Part shown: positions 34,979-43,593 of the stretch, piece after piece
Position numbering within the stretch: the first letter of the stretch is position 1
Layout of the letters: each line of letters begins with the position of its first letter
Assembly (NCBI RefSeq): GCF_004216535.1
Contig: NZ_SGWX01000001.1
Location: forward strand, 186,001-250,000
DNA: 64,000 nucleotides
Origin: Xylanimonas ulmi
Lineage (GTDB): Bacteria; Actinomycetota; Actinomycetes; Actinomycetales; Cellulomonadaceae
Direction of reading: 5' to 3'
The notes under the pieces: generated by a model
Seen by the model: only the letters and a program-made list of their open reading frames with translations
Told to the model about the DNA's origin: nothing
Database searches by the model: none
Program-made: the position numbers and the translations under genes

Positions 34979-35487
34979 AGGTTCTCCTGCGTGCTCGGAG
35001 GGCGCGCCGGGTCGATCCGACGCGAGTCGGAGGGCTCTGCAGTTCGGCCACGACGAAAGGAGAACCGTGAATGCGCGAGGTATGTGATGACAGCCACGGT
35101 GATCGTGGCGAAGCCCTGAGCAACAAGTGGTGTCGCGCTCGTCGCCTCGATGATCACGGGAAGTAGCACGCTATTGAGTGCCAATCCACCGATCTGCACG
35201 AGTGAGAACCGCGCGAGGTCAAGCCAGAAGTGGCCGCGCGGCCGAAAGACGAGTGCCCGCTGGGTGAGATAGGAAAGGAATACGCCAACCGTGTAAGACA
35301 GATAGAGCGAGACCATGTAGCCGAAGCGGCCGAGATGCGCTCCGACAAGGTGCTGGGCCAAGGCGAACAGAGCCCATCCCAGAGCAGTATTGAATCCGCC
35401 AACCACGAGGAACGCCAGACGCCGATCCTTGAGGACCCCAAGCGACGAGTCCCGGTCTTCTCTTTCGTGGCGGCGGGTACCGGTCAC
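34975..35487 (-). CDS. GtrA-family membrane protein
   Basis: 170 residues. The start is GTG 35487, overlapping the GtrB stop (GTGA); longer frames upstream are shadows. Four membrane segments, with LAFLVVGGFNTALGWALFAL, LSYTVGVFLSYLTQRALVFR and VITYLAHSRFSF as the GtrA core. It lies between a polyprenyl-phosphate GT and a GT-C-like protein with 4-nt overlaps on both sides, the classic three-component order. Confidence 0.87.
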   Translation of the reverse strand: MTGTRRHEREDRDSSLGVLKDRRLAFLVVGGFNTALGWALFALAQHLVGAHLGRFGYMVSLYLSYTVGVFLSYLTQRALVFRPRGHFWLDLARFSLVQIGGLALNSVLLPVIIEATSATPLVAQGFATITVAVITYLAHSRFSFRRGRTAEPSDSRRIDPARPPSTQENL

Positions 35488-36449
35488 GGACTGCCATCCG
35501 CAGGAGAGGAGGGATCCGGCGGCGTCGTACTCTCGGCGTTGATCTGCTCCTTGATGACGAACTGAGGCGCCTGGCTGATGGAGATGTATGCGCGCCCGAG
35601 GTACTCGCCGACGAGGCCCAGCGCGGAGAGGATGAGACCGCCGAGGACGAGGAGCGCGACCATGAGCGAACTCCATCCAGGCGGTGCCGATGGAGAGATG
35701 ATGGCCCTGATCGCCGTGACGCCGCCGTAGACGATTCCGCAAGCGGCGACAGCGACGCCCAGCACCGCGGAGACACGGAGCGGGCGAACAGAGAATGCTG
35801 TGAAGCCATTGAGCCACAGGCTGATGAGCTTCCGAAGGCTATAGCCCGAGCGCCCGACGGCTCGGGCCTTGTGCTCGACCGTGACGTTGGCTATCGAGCG
35901 CGTCGTTCGCAGGATCAAGCCAATGATGTACGGATATGGGCTGGTATATCGGGCGACTTCATCGATGACATACCGTCGTGCCCCGAAGAAGCTCGAGAGA
36001 TAGAGACCACGGGGCTTGCCAAGTAGTGCGCGCGCCATTTGCTCGTTGAGTGCGCTCCCGACGTTGCGCAGCGCCGTGTGCTCCTTTTGGTCGTACCGTC
36101 CATAGACCACATCGAAGCCCTCATCAAGGCGCTGCAAGATCTTCGTCACCTCGCGAGGGGGCGTCTGTCCGTCGTCGTCGAGGCACACCACGACGTCTCC
36201 AGAGGCGTGACGCAGCCCCGCCATGAGCGCCGAGTGCTGCCCGAAGTTCCGTGCCAGGGCGAGCACCGTGATGTGGGGCCTGGCGGCGGCGAGTGAGCGA
36301 AGATGCGTGAGCGTGTCGTCAGGCGAGCAATCGTCGACGAGAATCACCTCATGCTCCAGTTGCGCCCGCCGCATCGTCTCGTCGAGTTCGTCGACGACAT
36401 CGACGATTGTCAGGGCAGAGCAGTAGCAGGGTATGACGAAGGAGATCAC
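35484..36449 (-). CDS. Polyprenyl-phosphate glycosyltransferase, GT2 (GtrB/ArnC-like)
   Basis: 321 residues from GTG 36449 (GTGA overlap with the acetyltransferase stop). It starts VISFVIPCYCSALTIVDVV and has VILVDDCSPDDTL, NFGQHSALMAGLRHASGD and VVCLDDDGQTPPRE, the DPM1/ArnC/GtrB metal site. Two C-terminal membrane segments lie around residues 230-300 (VSAVLGVAVAACGIVYGG and SLMVALLVLGGLILSALG), followed by GEYLGRAYISISQAPQFVIKE, typical of GtrB. The sugar could be the acylated 4-amino sugar made by the two genes before it. Confidence 0.88.
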   Translation of the reverse strand: MISFVIPCYCSALTIVDVVDELDETMRRAQLEHEVILVDDCSPDDTLTHLRSLAAARPHITVLALARNFGQHSALMAGLRHASGDVVVCLDDDGQTPPREVTKILQRLDEGFDVVYGRYDQKEHTALRNVGSALNEQMARALLGKPRGLYLSSFFGARRYVIDEVARYTSPYPYIIGLILRTTRSIANVTVEHKARAVGRSGYSLRKLISLWLNGFTAFSVRPLRVSAVLGVAVAACGIVYGGVTAIRAIISPSAPPGWSSLMVALLVLGGLILSALGLVGEYLGRAYISISQAPQFVIKEQINAESTTPPDPSSPADGSP

Positions 36450-36973
36450 CGGGCCCAGTCTTCCTTGAGAACTGCCATCACAACAATGTCTGTTGCGACG
36501 CCGTCGAGATAGACGTCCTGTCGAAGGTACCCTTCGTGCGTGAACCCGACCTTCTCGTAGGCGCGGATCGCCTGCCGATTGTGAGCGAGGGCGCGTAGGG
36601 TAATCCGGTTGAGGTTGAGCTCGGCGAATCCGAAGGCAAGGATCTGGCGCGCGGCCTCGGTCCCGACTCCGCATCCTCGAGCGGACGGATCTCCGATGAA
36701 GATCCCGAACTCACCCTTGTGGTGAGGGGTGTCGAGATCGCGAAGATAGGTTGATCCAACAGGAACGCTCGACTTGCCCAATTCGATGATGAACTGCGCG
36801 ACTCTGCCGCGATCAACCATCTCGGTCATCCAACGGTGCTGGTCCGCGACGGTGAGTCGGTCGCGGAAGATGAAGTTGCTGCGAACCGAGTCGGTGTTGC
36901 GCCATGCCACCACACGCTCTGAGTCGTGCCGGGTGATCGGCCGGAGTCGCACCAGTGGAGTTGAGGAGGTCAC
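36446..36973 (-). CDS. GNAT N-acetyltransferase (RimJ/L-like; possible amino-sugar acetyltransferase)
   Basis: 175 residues. The acetyl-CoA site is PSARGCGVGTEAARQILAFGF (R/QxxGxG/A), and the C-terminal motif is HNRQAIRAYEKVGFTHEGYLRQ. GTG 36973 overlaps the aminotransferase stop (GTGA). Position directly after a WecE-like aminotransferase suggests it acylates the new 4-amino group, as WecD, PseH or FdtC do; ribosomal-protein acetylation is the alternative from the family alone. Confidence 0.82.
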   Translation of the reverse strand: MTSSTPLVRLRPITRHDSERVVAWRNTDSVRSNFIFRDRLTVADQHRWMTEMVDRGRVAQFIIELGKSSVPVGSTYLRDLDTPHHKGEFGIFIGDPSARGCGVGTEAARQILAFGFAELNLNRITLRALAHNRQAIRAYEKVGFTHEGYLRQDVYLDGVATDIVVMAVLKEDWAR

Positions 36974-38127
36974 CTGATGTGCTCCCGTCGCGCGGTTGGT
37001 GGCGCGAAGAACTCCAGAACGCTCTCGATGACCTTGTTGGCGTCAGAATCTTTGAGGCCGTAGTACATCGGCAAGCGCAGTAGTCGTTCGCTTTCACGTG
37101 TCGTAACGACATCCGCGCCCGAGAATCGCCCGAAGTGACGACCCGCGGACGACGAATGCAGTGGCACGTAGTGGAACACCGCCATGATCCCCCGGGCCTT
37201 GAGGTGGGAGATCAACTCAGCTCGCTGGAGGTGGTCACGGACCTTGATGTAGTACATGTGTCCGTTATGATCACACCCTTGAGGAATGGTCGGAACGTCA
37301 ATCACTCCCGTCTCGGCCAGAGGAGCCAGCCCCTCGTTGTATATCCCCCAGGTGCGAAGCCTGCTGTTGTTGATCGTCTCTGCGAGCTCGAGTTGTGCGC
37401 GCAGATACGCCGCATTGAGTTCGCTCGGAAGGTAGGAGGATCCGGTGCCGACCCAAGTGTATTTGTCCACTTGTCCTCGGAAGAACCGCGATCGGTCGGT
37501 GCCCTTCTCGCGGACGATCTCGGCGCGATAGTAGGCATCGTCGTCGTTTGTGACGAGCGCCCCGCCCTCGCCCATCGAGTAGTTCTTGGTTTCGTGGAAA
37601 CTGAACGCTCCGAAGTCGCCGAATGAGCCGAGCGATTTCCCGTGGTAGCGCGCCATCAACGCTTGAGCCGCGTCCTCGACGACCGCGATGCCATGCTTCC
37701 TTGCGACTGACATAATGGCGTCCATCTCGCATGCGACGCCTGCGTAGTGGACCGCGACGATCGCCTTCGTCCGCGAGGTGATCGCGGCCTCGATTCGTGT
37801 TTCGTCGATGTTCATCGTGTCTTTGCGGATATCGACGAAGACAATGCGGGCGCCTCGCAGCACGAAGGCGTTCGCCGTCGAGACGAATGTGTACGATGGC
37901 ATGATCACCTCGTCGCCCGGGCGGATGCCCAGCAGCAGTGCGCTCATCTCGAGCGCATGGGTGCATGACGTTGTCAGGAGCGCGTGCCGCACCTGGAGTT
38001 CTTGCTCCAGCCATCGGTGGCACCATTCCGTGAACTCGCCGTCGCCCGAGATCTTCCGCGCGCGGACAGCTTGCTGCGCGTACTCGAGCTCGCGCCCTGT
38101 GAACGGCGGAACGTTGAAGTTGATCAT
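36970..38127 (-). CDS. dTDP-4-amino-4,6-dideoxyhexose transaminase (WecE-like)
   Basis: 385 residues from ATG 38127; a longer frame to 38211 lies over the promoter. AGGGA is 8 nt upstream. It begins MINFNVPPFTGRELEYAQQA, the WecE/RffA N-terminus. PLP lysine is Lys181 in SFHETKNYSMGEGGAL; EDAAQA (151-156) holds the cofactor aspartate. WecE turns dTDP-4-keto-6-deoxyglucose into dTDP-4-amino-4,6-dideoxygalactose. That intermediate also feeds dTDP-rhamnose, whose RmlC is at the window end. It opens the low-GC operon. Confidence 0.87.
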   Translation of the reverse strand: MINFNVPPFTGRELEYAQQAVRARKISGDGEFTEWCHRWLEQELQVRHALLTTSCTHALEMSALLLGIRPGDEVIMPSYTFVSTANAFVLRGARIVFVDIRKDTMNIDETRIEAAITSRTKAIVAVHYAGVACEMDAIMSVARKHGIAVVEDAAQALMARYHGKSLGSFGDFGAFSFHETKNYSMGEGGALVTNDDDAYYRAEIVREKGTDRSRFFRGQVDKYTWVGTGSSYLPSELNAAYLRAQLELAETINNSRLRTWGIYNEGLAPLAETGVIDVPTIPQGCDHNGHMYYIKVRDHLQRAELISHLKARGIMAVFHYVPLHSSSAGRHFGRFSGADVVTTRESERLLRLPMYYGLKDSDANKVIESVLEFFAPPTARREHIR

Positions 38128-38178
38128 CGAGGGATCCCTGTCTGGGTCGGCCGGTTCCTCCACGGGAAGCCCAAGCGG

Positions 38179-38184
38179 AGTGTA
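38179..38184 (-). promoter_or_regulatory. -10 of the WecE-GNAT-GtrB-GtrA-GT-C operon
   Basis: TACACT on the minus strand (38184-38179) gives a leader of about 45 nt. Confidence 0.4.
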
Positions 38185-38333
38185 GCGGGGCCGCGCTCTT
38201 GGTTCATGCATCCGGTGCTTGGCCGACGAGCCGTGCCCGACCGGTTTCGGCCTTGGCGGGCGTCCGCGAACGCTCGCGAGGCGTGGTCAGACCGTGTGGT
38301 GCTGCGGGCTGGGGAGCCGGGTCGTCGCCGAAC

Positions 38334-38339
38334 TACGAT
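38334..38339 (+). promoter_or_regulatory. -10 of the RgpF-like gene
   Basis: TACGAT predicts a leader of about 73 nt to the CTG start at 38419. Confidence 0.35.
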
Positions 38340-38418
38340 GTGGATCGAGTCCCGCCCGGTCCCTGAGGTCGGCGGGCCATCTGTACGCCGCATGCCGCGC
38401 TGACATCGAGGAGCTGTT

Positions 38419-40164
38419 CTGAACGCACGCCGGGCGCTCGTATACGTCCACTTCAACCCGCTGGGCCTCCTCGCCGACCATGTCGTGTACCAGCTCGCGG
38501 CGCTGCGGCCGCTGTGCGAGAGGGTCGTCGTCGTCTCGAACAGCGCTCTCGACGCGCCCGCCCTCGCACGTGTGGAGACGCTCGCCGACGGCGTCATCCT
38601 GCGCGAGAACGTCGGGTTCGACTTCGCGGCGTGGCGAGAGGGCCTGGCCTCGATCGGCTGGGACGAGCTGGCGGGCTTCGACTCGGTCACCCTGATGAAC
38701 GACACGTGCTTCGGCCCGGTGGGAGACCTCGGCGAGGTTTTCGCGACCATGGAGGCGCACGGCTGCGACTTCTGGGGCGTGACGAATCACCGCGCGACGC
38801 CCGCCGTGCCGTTGGGCGGCGTCCCCACGGACGTGCCGGAGCACCTGCAGAGCTACTTCGTCTCCTATGCGCGCAGCGCGGTCCAGCACCCGGTGTTCCG
38901 CGAGTTCTGGGAGTCCGTGCCGGACTACACCGACGTGAATGACGTCGTGCGCAACCTGGAGATCCGGGCGACCGCGCGGTTCGCCAAGGCGGGCCTGCGC
39001 TACCGGGCCGTCTTCGACACCGTCGACGAGGACTACGCCCCCGCCCCCTGGCCCGACTTCTCCTACAGCCTGCCCGACAGGATGCTCGCGGCGGGAGCGC
39101 CGCTGCTCAAGGTCAAGTCCTTCCTGACCAGGCCCGAGTTCGCCCCGTTCGCGCTGGCGCACATGCAGGCGCGCGGCTACCCGGCGCGCCTGGCCGCCGC
39201 GCACCTGTCCCAGATCGACCGGCCCGACCGCACCGGCTATCTGGCAGCGAAGCAGGGCGACTACTCCCACGACACGGCGGCGCCCTCGCCGGGCCTGCGG
39301 GTCGTCGTCCACCTGCACGTGCACTACGTGGACCTGCTTGCGGAGTTGCTGGACGCGCTCGACGCGCTCACCTTCGACCACGCGCTGATCGCGACGACCG
39401 ACGACGCGGACAAGGTCGCCCAGATCGAGGCCGCCTTCGCGGGCCGGGGGCGCGTCGGCGAGGTCGTCGTCGTCCCACCCCGGGGGCGCGACATCTACCC
39501 CCTGATGCTGATCGCCGACCGCCTGCGGGAGTACGACGTCGTCGGGCACTTCCACACGAAGAAGTCCGTCGGCGACAAGCCCTTTGTCGGCGAGGCATGG
39601 CGCCATGAGCTGATGGACATGCTCATGGCGCCGGGGTCGGCGATCGTCGCAGACCTGGAGGCGAACCCCAGCCTCGGCGTGGTCATCGCGGACATGCCGA
39701 TGTACTTCCGCTACAACAAGATCGTCACGGCGGACAACGAGGCGCTCATGGCCCCGCAGATGAACGAGCTGTGGCGCCGGATGGGCATGGAGCGGGAGAT
39801 CGACTTCCGGTCACGTGACACCTTCGTGATGAGCTACGGCACGTTCTTCTGGGCCCGCCGCGACGCGATCGCGCCGCTGCTCGCCCTCGAGCTCGAGGGC
39901 GAGATCCCGCCGGAGCCGCTCGGCGTGAACACGATCCTGCACTGCCTGGAGCGGATGCTCGTGTACGTGGCCTGGGGGCGCGGGTACGACTTCCGCATCG
40001 CGCAGGGACGCTATGTCACGCCGTTCGTCGACAGCGGCGTGCTCAATCTCCACACGCCGTCGCCCGTCGCCGCGATCGTGAGCATCCCGCCCTCTGCGCG
40101 CTCGCGCCTGGCGCGCTACGTTCCCCGGAGGGTCGCCGATCTCCTGAGGAGAATGCTGCGGTAG
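38419..40164 (+). CDS. Rhamnan synthesis protein F-like (RgpF family)
   Basis: 581 residues. The family N-terminus, here RRALVYVHFNPLGLLADHVVYQL and RENVGFDFAAWREGL, starts just after CTG 38419; an in-frame TGA at 38401 leaves CTG as the only usable start, and GAGGAG (38408-38413) lies 5 nt before it. GTG 38485 would remove the conserved start. The second half has VHFHLHVHYVDLLAELLDAL-like RVVVHLHVHYVD, DVVGHFHTKKSVGD and WRHELMDML, the RgpF domain (two glycosyltransferase-like modules). RgpF takes part in rhamnose-glucose polysaccharide assembly. A hairpin follows the stop. Confidence 0.85.
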   Translation: MNARRALVYVHFNPLGLLADHVVYQLAALRPLCERVVVVSNSALDAPALARVETLADGVILRENVGFDFAAWREGLASIGWDELAGFDSVTLMNDTCFGPVGDLGEVFATMEAHGCDFWGVTNHRATPAVPLGGVPTDVPEHLQSYFVSYARSAVQHPVFREFWESVPDYTDVNDVVRNLEIRATARFAKAGLRYRAVFDTVDEDYAPAPWPDFSYSLPDRMLAAGAPLLKVKSFLTRPEFAPFALAHMQARGYPARLAAAHLSQIDRPDRTGYLAAKQGDYSHDTAAPSPGLRVVVHLHVHYVDLLAELLDALDALTFDHALIATTDDADKVAQIEAAFAGRGRVGEVVVVPPRGRDIYPLMLIADRLREYDVVGHFHTKKSVGDKPFVGEAWRHELMDMLMAPGSAIVADLEANPSLGVVIADMPMYFRYNKIVTADNEALMAPQMNELWRRMGMEREIDFRSRDTFVMSYGTFFWARRDAIAPLLALELEGEIPPEPLGVNTILHCLERMLVYVAWGRGYDFRIAQGRYVTPFVDSGVLNLHTPSPVAAIVSIPPSARSRLARYVPRRVADLLRRMLR

Positions 40165-40189
40165 CGCCCTGGTCGTTCGGGTCAGGGCG
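40165..40189 (+). terminator. Hairpin directly after the RgpF-like gene
   Basis: CGCCCTG (40165-40171) pairs with CAGGGCG (40183-40189), 7 bp with an 11-nt loop, starting at the base after the stop codon. No T-run. Confidence 0.45.
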
Positions 40190-40208
40190 GGCGCGGCGGT
40201 CCCGGTGC

Positions 40209-40214
40209 TAGCGT
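40209..40214 (+). promoter_or_regulatory. -10 of the epimerase gene
   Basis: TAGCGT, 78 nt before ATG 40292. The leader is GC-rich and has a GAGGTGAGGAG ribosome site at 40277-40287. Confidence 0.35.
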
Positions 40215-40291
40215 TCGCGTCGGCGCTGCGCCGGCGTGCGGCTGCGCGCCGCCGCGGGAGGTGTCAGCAGGCGGCTGAGGTGAGGAGATCT

Positions 40292-41239
40292 ATGCGGTGC
40301 TTGGTGATCGGCGGGAACGGGTTCATCGGATCCCATGTCGTCGACGCGCTCATCGAAGACGGCCATGAGGTGACCGTGTTCGACCGGTTCGACGACGATC
40401 CGACCTATGTCGGCGCGCCAGCGGCGGAGATTGTGGGCGACTTCCTCAACAACGGCGACGTCCGCGGAGCCGTCAAAGGCCAGGACGTCATCTATCACCT
40501 GCTGTCGACGACGACCCCCGCCACCGCGGAGGAGGACCCGCTCATCGACGTGCGCACCAACATCCCCGGCTCGATCGACCTGTTCCGGGAGGCGGTCGAC
40601 GCAGGGGTGGGCCACGTGTACTACGCCTCGTCGGGCGGTGCGATCTATGGGTCGCACACCGAGGGCGCCGTGAGCGAGGAGGCCGTCGCGGCCCCCGTCT
40701 CTCCGTACGCGATCGGCAAGCTGGCGATCGAGCAGTACCTCGCCTACTTCGAGCGGAAGCACGGGCTGAGGTCGACGGTCTTCCGCATCTCCAACCCGTA
40801 CGGCCCGCGTCAGCACGCGCTGCGCCGCCAGGGCGTGATCCCGATCTTCCTGCGCAACCTCGCCGACGGCCGGCCGCTGACCGTCTTCGGCGATGGGACG
40901 ATGGTGCGCGACTACATCTACGTCACTGACCTCGCCGCGATGCTCGTCACCCCGCTGGGCCGCGACGCGGCCCATCGCGTCTACAACCTCGGCAGTGGGA
41001 CGGGCCACTCGATCAACGAGATCATCGACGGCATCCATCAAGCGACAGGGATCGAGCCCACGTTGGTGCGCCAGCAGGTCCCCTCCACCTTCGTCGACCG
41101 GATCACGCTCGATGTCTCTCGCTTCCACGCCGAGTTCGGCGCGATCGCGAACCCGACGACGCTGCTGGACGGCATCGTCGCCACCTGGAACGAGATCAAG
41201 GCCCAGGACGCGGCCCGCCGCAGCGTCAGGGCGTTCTGA
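40292..41239 (+). CDS. NAD-dependent epimerase/dehydratase (extended SDR)
   Basis: 315 residues from ATG 40292, 4 nt after AGGAG. NAD site GGNGFIG (7-13); catalytic SSGGAIYG, and Tyr139-x3-Lys143 in SPYAIGKLAIEQY. NPYGPRQHALRRQGVIPIFL and GTMVRDYIYVTDLA are substrate-domain motifs of UDP-glucose/GlcNAc 4-epimerase (GalE/WbpP-like) enzymes. It likely supplies UDP-Gal or UDP-GalNAc(A); dehydratase activity cannot be excluded. Confidence 0.87.
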   Translation: MRCLVIGGNGFIGSHVVDALIEDGHEVTVFDRFDDDPTYVGAPAAEIVGDFLNNGDVRGAVKGQDVIYHLLSTTTPATAEEDPLIDVRTNIPGSIDLFREAVDAGVGHVYYASSGGAIYGSHTEGAVSEEAVAAPVSPYAIGKLAIEQYLAYFERKHGLRSTVFRISNPYGPRQHALRRQGVIPIFLRNLADGRPLTVFGDGTMVRDYIYVTDLAAMLVTPLGRDAAHRVYNLGSGTGHSINEIIDGIHQATGIEPTLVRQQVPSTFVDRITLDVSRFHAEFGAIANPTTLLDGIVATWNEIKAQDAARRSVRAF

Positions 41240-41333
41240 CCCACTACCACCTCGGCGCGCAGACCCCCCGCGCCGGACTTATCGACAACCGCAACCCGCG
41301 GCCGACGGCCGGCGGCGGGCGAAAGGACCGTTC

Positions 41334-42620
41334 GTGCGCACACCACAAGGCCGAGCCAGCGAGAGCCTTCTGTCGAAGGCCGCACGAGTCGCGCGTCGCG
41401 AAGGACCGCGGGGGGTGGCGCGCAGGGTGATGCGCCTGGTGCGCCCCGGCCGCGCGCAGGTCGCGGCGGAGGCGCCCCGTGCGCTCGTCGACATGGACCG
41501 CCTGCCGCAGATGCCGCGGATCTGCGACATCACCGCCATCGCCGAGCTGCCCGCCTACACGCCGCCCGCCAAGGTCGCCAAGACCGCGCTGCGCATCACG
41601 TGGCTCTCGCCGCCCATTGGTCCCGGAGGCGGCGGACACATCAACATCGTGCGGTTCGCCAAGCACTTGCAGAGCAAGGGCCACAGCGTGAGCTTCGCCG
41701 TCTACGAGACGAACACCGTGCCGCAGTCGCCGTCGCAGGCGCACGACATCCTCAAGCACTCCTACGGCATCGACGCGCCGGTGCGCCGGCTGGAGGACCT
41801 GGGGTCGCAGGACGTCATCTTCGCCTCGAGCTGGGAGACCGCGTACGGGCTGCGTTCGCTCGACGTCCCGGCCCACAAGTTCTACTTCATCCAGGACTTC
41901 GAGCCCTACTTCTTCCCCAGGGGCTCGCGTTCCGTCCTCGCCGAGGAGACCTACCGCTTCGGGTTCTACGGCATCGCAGCCGGAAGGTGGATCGAGAGCC
42001 AGGTCAAGCCGTTCGGCATGCCGTGCGACCACTACGAGTTCGGCGCCGACGCCGAGCTGTACCGGCCCCGCGACCTCGCCGCCCTGCGCAAGCGGAGGCG
42101 GGTGCTCTTCTATGCGCGTCCGTTCACCGAGCGGCGCGGGTTCGAGCTCGGCGTCATCGCGCTGTCGATCTTCGCGAAGCGGCATCCCGAGTACGAGATC
42201 GTCACGGTCGGCCAGGATCTTCGCGACTACGACCTCCCGTTCGAGCACACCGACCTCGGCACCCTGACGCTCGACGAGCTCGGGCCGCTCTACCGCGAGG
42301 CCACCGCGTGCCTCGTGATCTCGCTGACGAACGCGTCGCTGCTGCCGCTCGAGCTCGCTGCGGCGGGGTGCGTCACCGTGATCGACTCCGGTGCCAACAA
42401 CCACGAGATCTTGGGCGACATCGACGGCATCGTCTACGCCCGCGCGTTCCCGACAGAGCTCGCCGAGGCCCTGTGCCAGGTCGTCGAGCGCGATGACATC
42501 GACGAGCACGCGCGGGAGGTCTCCCGGTCCGTGCACGACCGCGACTGGCAGGCGAGCCTGGAGAAGGTCGAGCGGATCATCCTGCGCGAGGTGACGACCG
42601 GTGGGACGGACGATGAGTGA
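41334..42620 (+). CDS. WsaF-like rhamnosyltransferase (GT4)
   Basis: 428 residues. GTG 41334 has AAAGGA 6 nt upstream; longer frames overlap the epimerase gene in another frame. After about 80 residues of basic leader comes ITWLSPPIGPGGGGHINIVRFAKHL (GT-B acceptor side), FYFIQDFEPYFFPRGS and AEETYRFGFYGIAAG, motifs of the WsaF rhamnosyltransferase family. The donor half has VLFYARPFTERRGFELGV and LVISLTNASLLPLELAAAGC. Together with the RgpF-like protein and RmlC it supports a rhamnose-containing glycan. Confidence 0.85.
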   Translation: MRTPQGRASESLLSKAARVARREGPRGVARRVMRLVRPGRAQVAAEAPRALVDMDRLPQMPRICDITAIAELPAYTPPAKVAKTALRITWLSPPIGPGGGGHINIVRFAKHLQSKGHSVSFAVYETNTVPQSPSQAHDILKHSYGIDAPVRRLEDLGSQDVIFASSWETAYGLRSLDVPAHKFYFIQDFEPYFFPRGSRSVLAEETYRFGFYGIAAGRWIESQVKPFGMPCDHYEFGADAELYRPRDLAALRKRRRVLFYARPFTERRGFELGVIALSIFAKRHPEYEIVTVGQDLRDYDLPFEHTDLGTLTLDELGPLYREATACLVISLTNASLLPLELAAAGCVTVIDSGANNHEILGDIDGIVYARAFPTELAEALCQVVERDDIDEHAREVSRSVHDRDWQASLEKVERIILREVTTGGTDDE

Positions 42621-43593
42621 GGACGCCGTGACGGCGGCGGTGACGGCCACCGTCGTCATCCCGACCTACAACGGTGAGCACGACCACCTGGTGGAGACGC
42701 TCACCGCCGTGATGGCCCAGCAGGCGCCGTTCTCCTGGAACGTCCTCGTCATCGACTCGGGCTCGTCGGACGGCTCCGTCGCGATCCTAGAGCGGTTCGC
42801 CGCCGCCTACGACACCTTCCGGCTCCACCAGATTCCCAACGCCGAGTTCTCGCACGGTGGGACGCGGCAGCGCGCGGCCGAGATGGCGGACGGCGAGTTC
42901 GTCGTGTACCTCAGCCAGGACGCCGTCCCCGCGGACCCCACCTGGCTGGCGCGGATGGTCGACGGATTCTCCCTCAGCGACAGGGTCGCGGGCGTCCTGG
43001 GACGCCAGGTTCCACGCAGGTGGTGCTTCCCCCTGCAGAAGCGGGACATCGGGCTCGTGTTCGCCGCACAGGGCGTCGACGGCGCGCACACGGTGTATGA
43101 CGCGAGCTCGCTGGAGCAGGGGCGCGCGCGCTACTACTCGGATGTCTGCTCGGCCGCGCGCCGTTCGGTACTGCTCGGTGACGTTCCCTACCGGGACGTG
43201 CCGTACGCCGAGGACCAGGCGTTCGGCGCCGACCTCATCGAGGCGGGCTACCTCAAGGTGTACGCGGACCCCGCGCGGGTGGTGCACTCCAACGACATCG
43301 CGCTCCGGGACTACCGCCGACGGATTCTCGACGAGTTCGCCGGACTGGAGAAGGTCGGCGTGGTGCTGGGGCGTCCGCCGGTGCGCGAGCTGCTTCGCGA
43401 GCTCACGGGCGGCGTGGCGCGCGACATCCTGTTCACGTGGCGTGACCGCACGTACACGGCGAAGCAGAGGCTCAAGTTCACCGTGACCGCGCCGCTCTAC
43501 CGCTACAGCCGGTGGCGGGGCAAGCTCATGGCCTTCCGGCGGGAGGAGGGCCAGTCGCTCGAGGCGCGCCGCAAGTCGGAGCGCGGCGACTGA
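42613..43593 (+). CDS. Glycosyltransferase family 2, rhamnosyltransferase-like
   Basis: 326 residues from ATG 42613, 8 nt inside the previous gene. ATVVIPTYNGEHDHLVETL and VIDSGSSDGSVAILERF form the nucleotide site; YLSQDAVPADPTWLARMV is the DxD-like segment (QDA), and DVPYAEDQAFGADLIEAGY the ED acceptor base. QDAVP and the SHGGTRQRAAE motif are characteristic of rhamnosyltransferases of the RfbF/WbbL group. Its TGA is immediately followed by the stop of the convergent DUF2142 gene, with no base between. Confidence 0.87.
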   Translation: MSEDAVTAAVTATVVIPTYNGEHDHLVETLTAVMAQQAPFSWNVLVIDSGSSDGSVAILERFAAAYDTFRLHQIPNAEFSHGGTRQRAAEMADGEFVVYLSQDAVPADPTWLARMVDGFSLSDRVAGVLGRQVPRRWCFPLQKRDIGLVFAAQGVDGAHTVYDASSLEQGRARYYSDVCSAARRSVLLGDVPYRDVPYAEDQAFGADLIEAGYLKVYADPARVVHSNDIALRDYRRRILDEFAGLEKVGVVLGRPPVRELLRELTGGVARDILFTWRDRTYTAKQRLKFTVTAPLYRYSRWRGKLMAFRREEGQSLEARRKSERGD

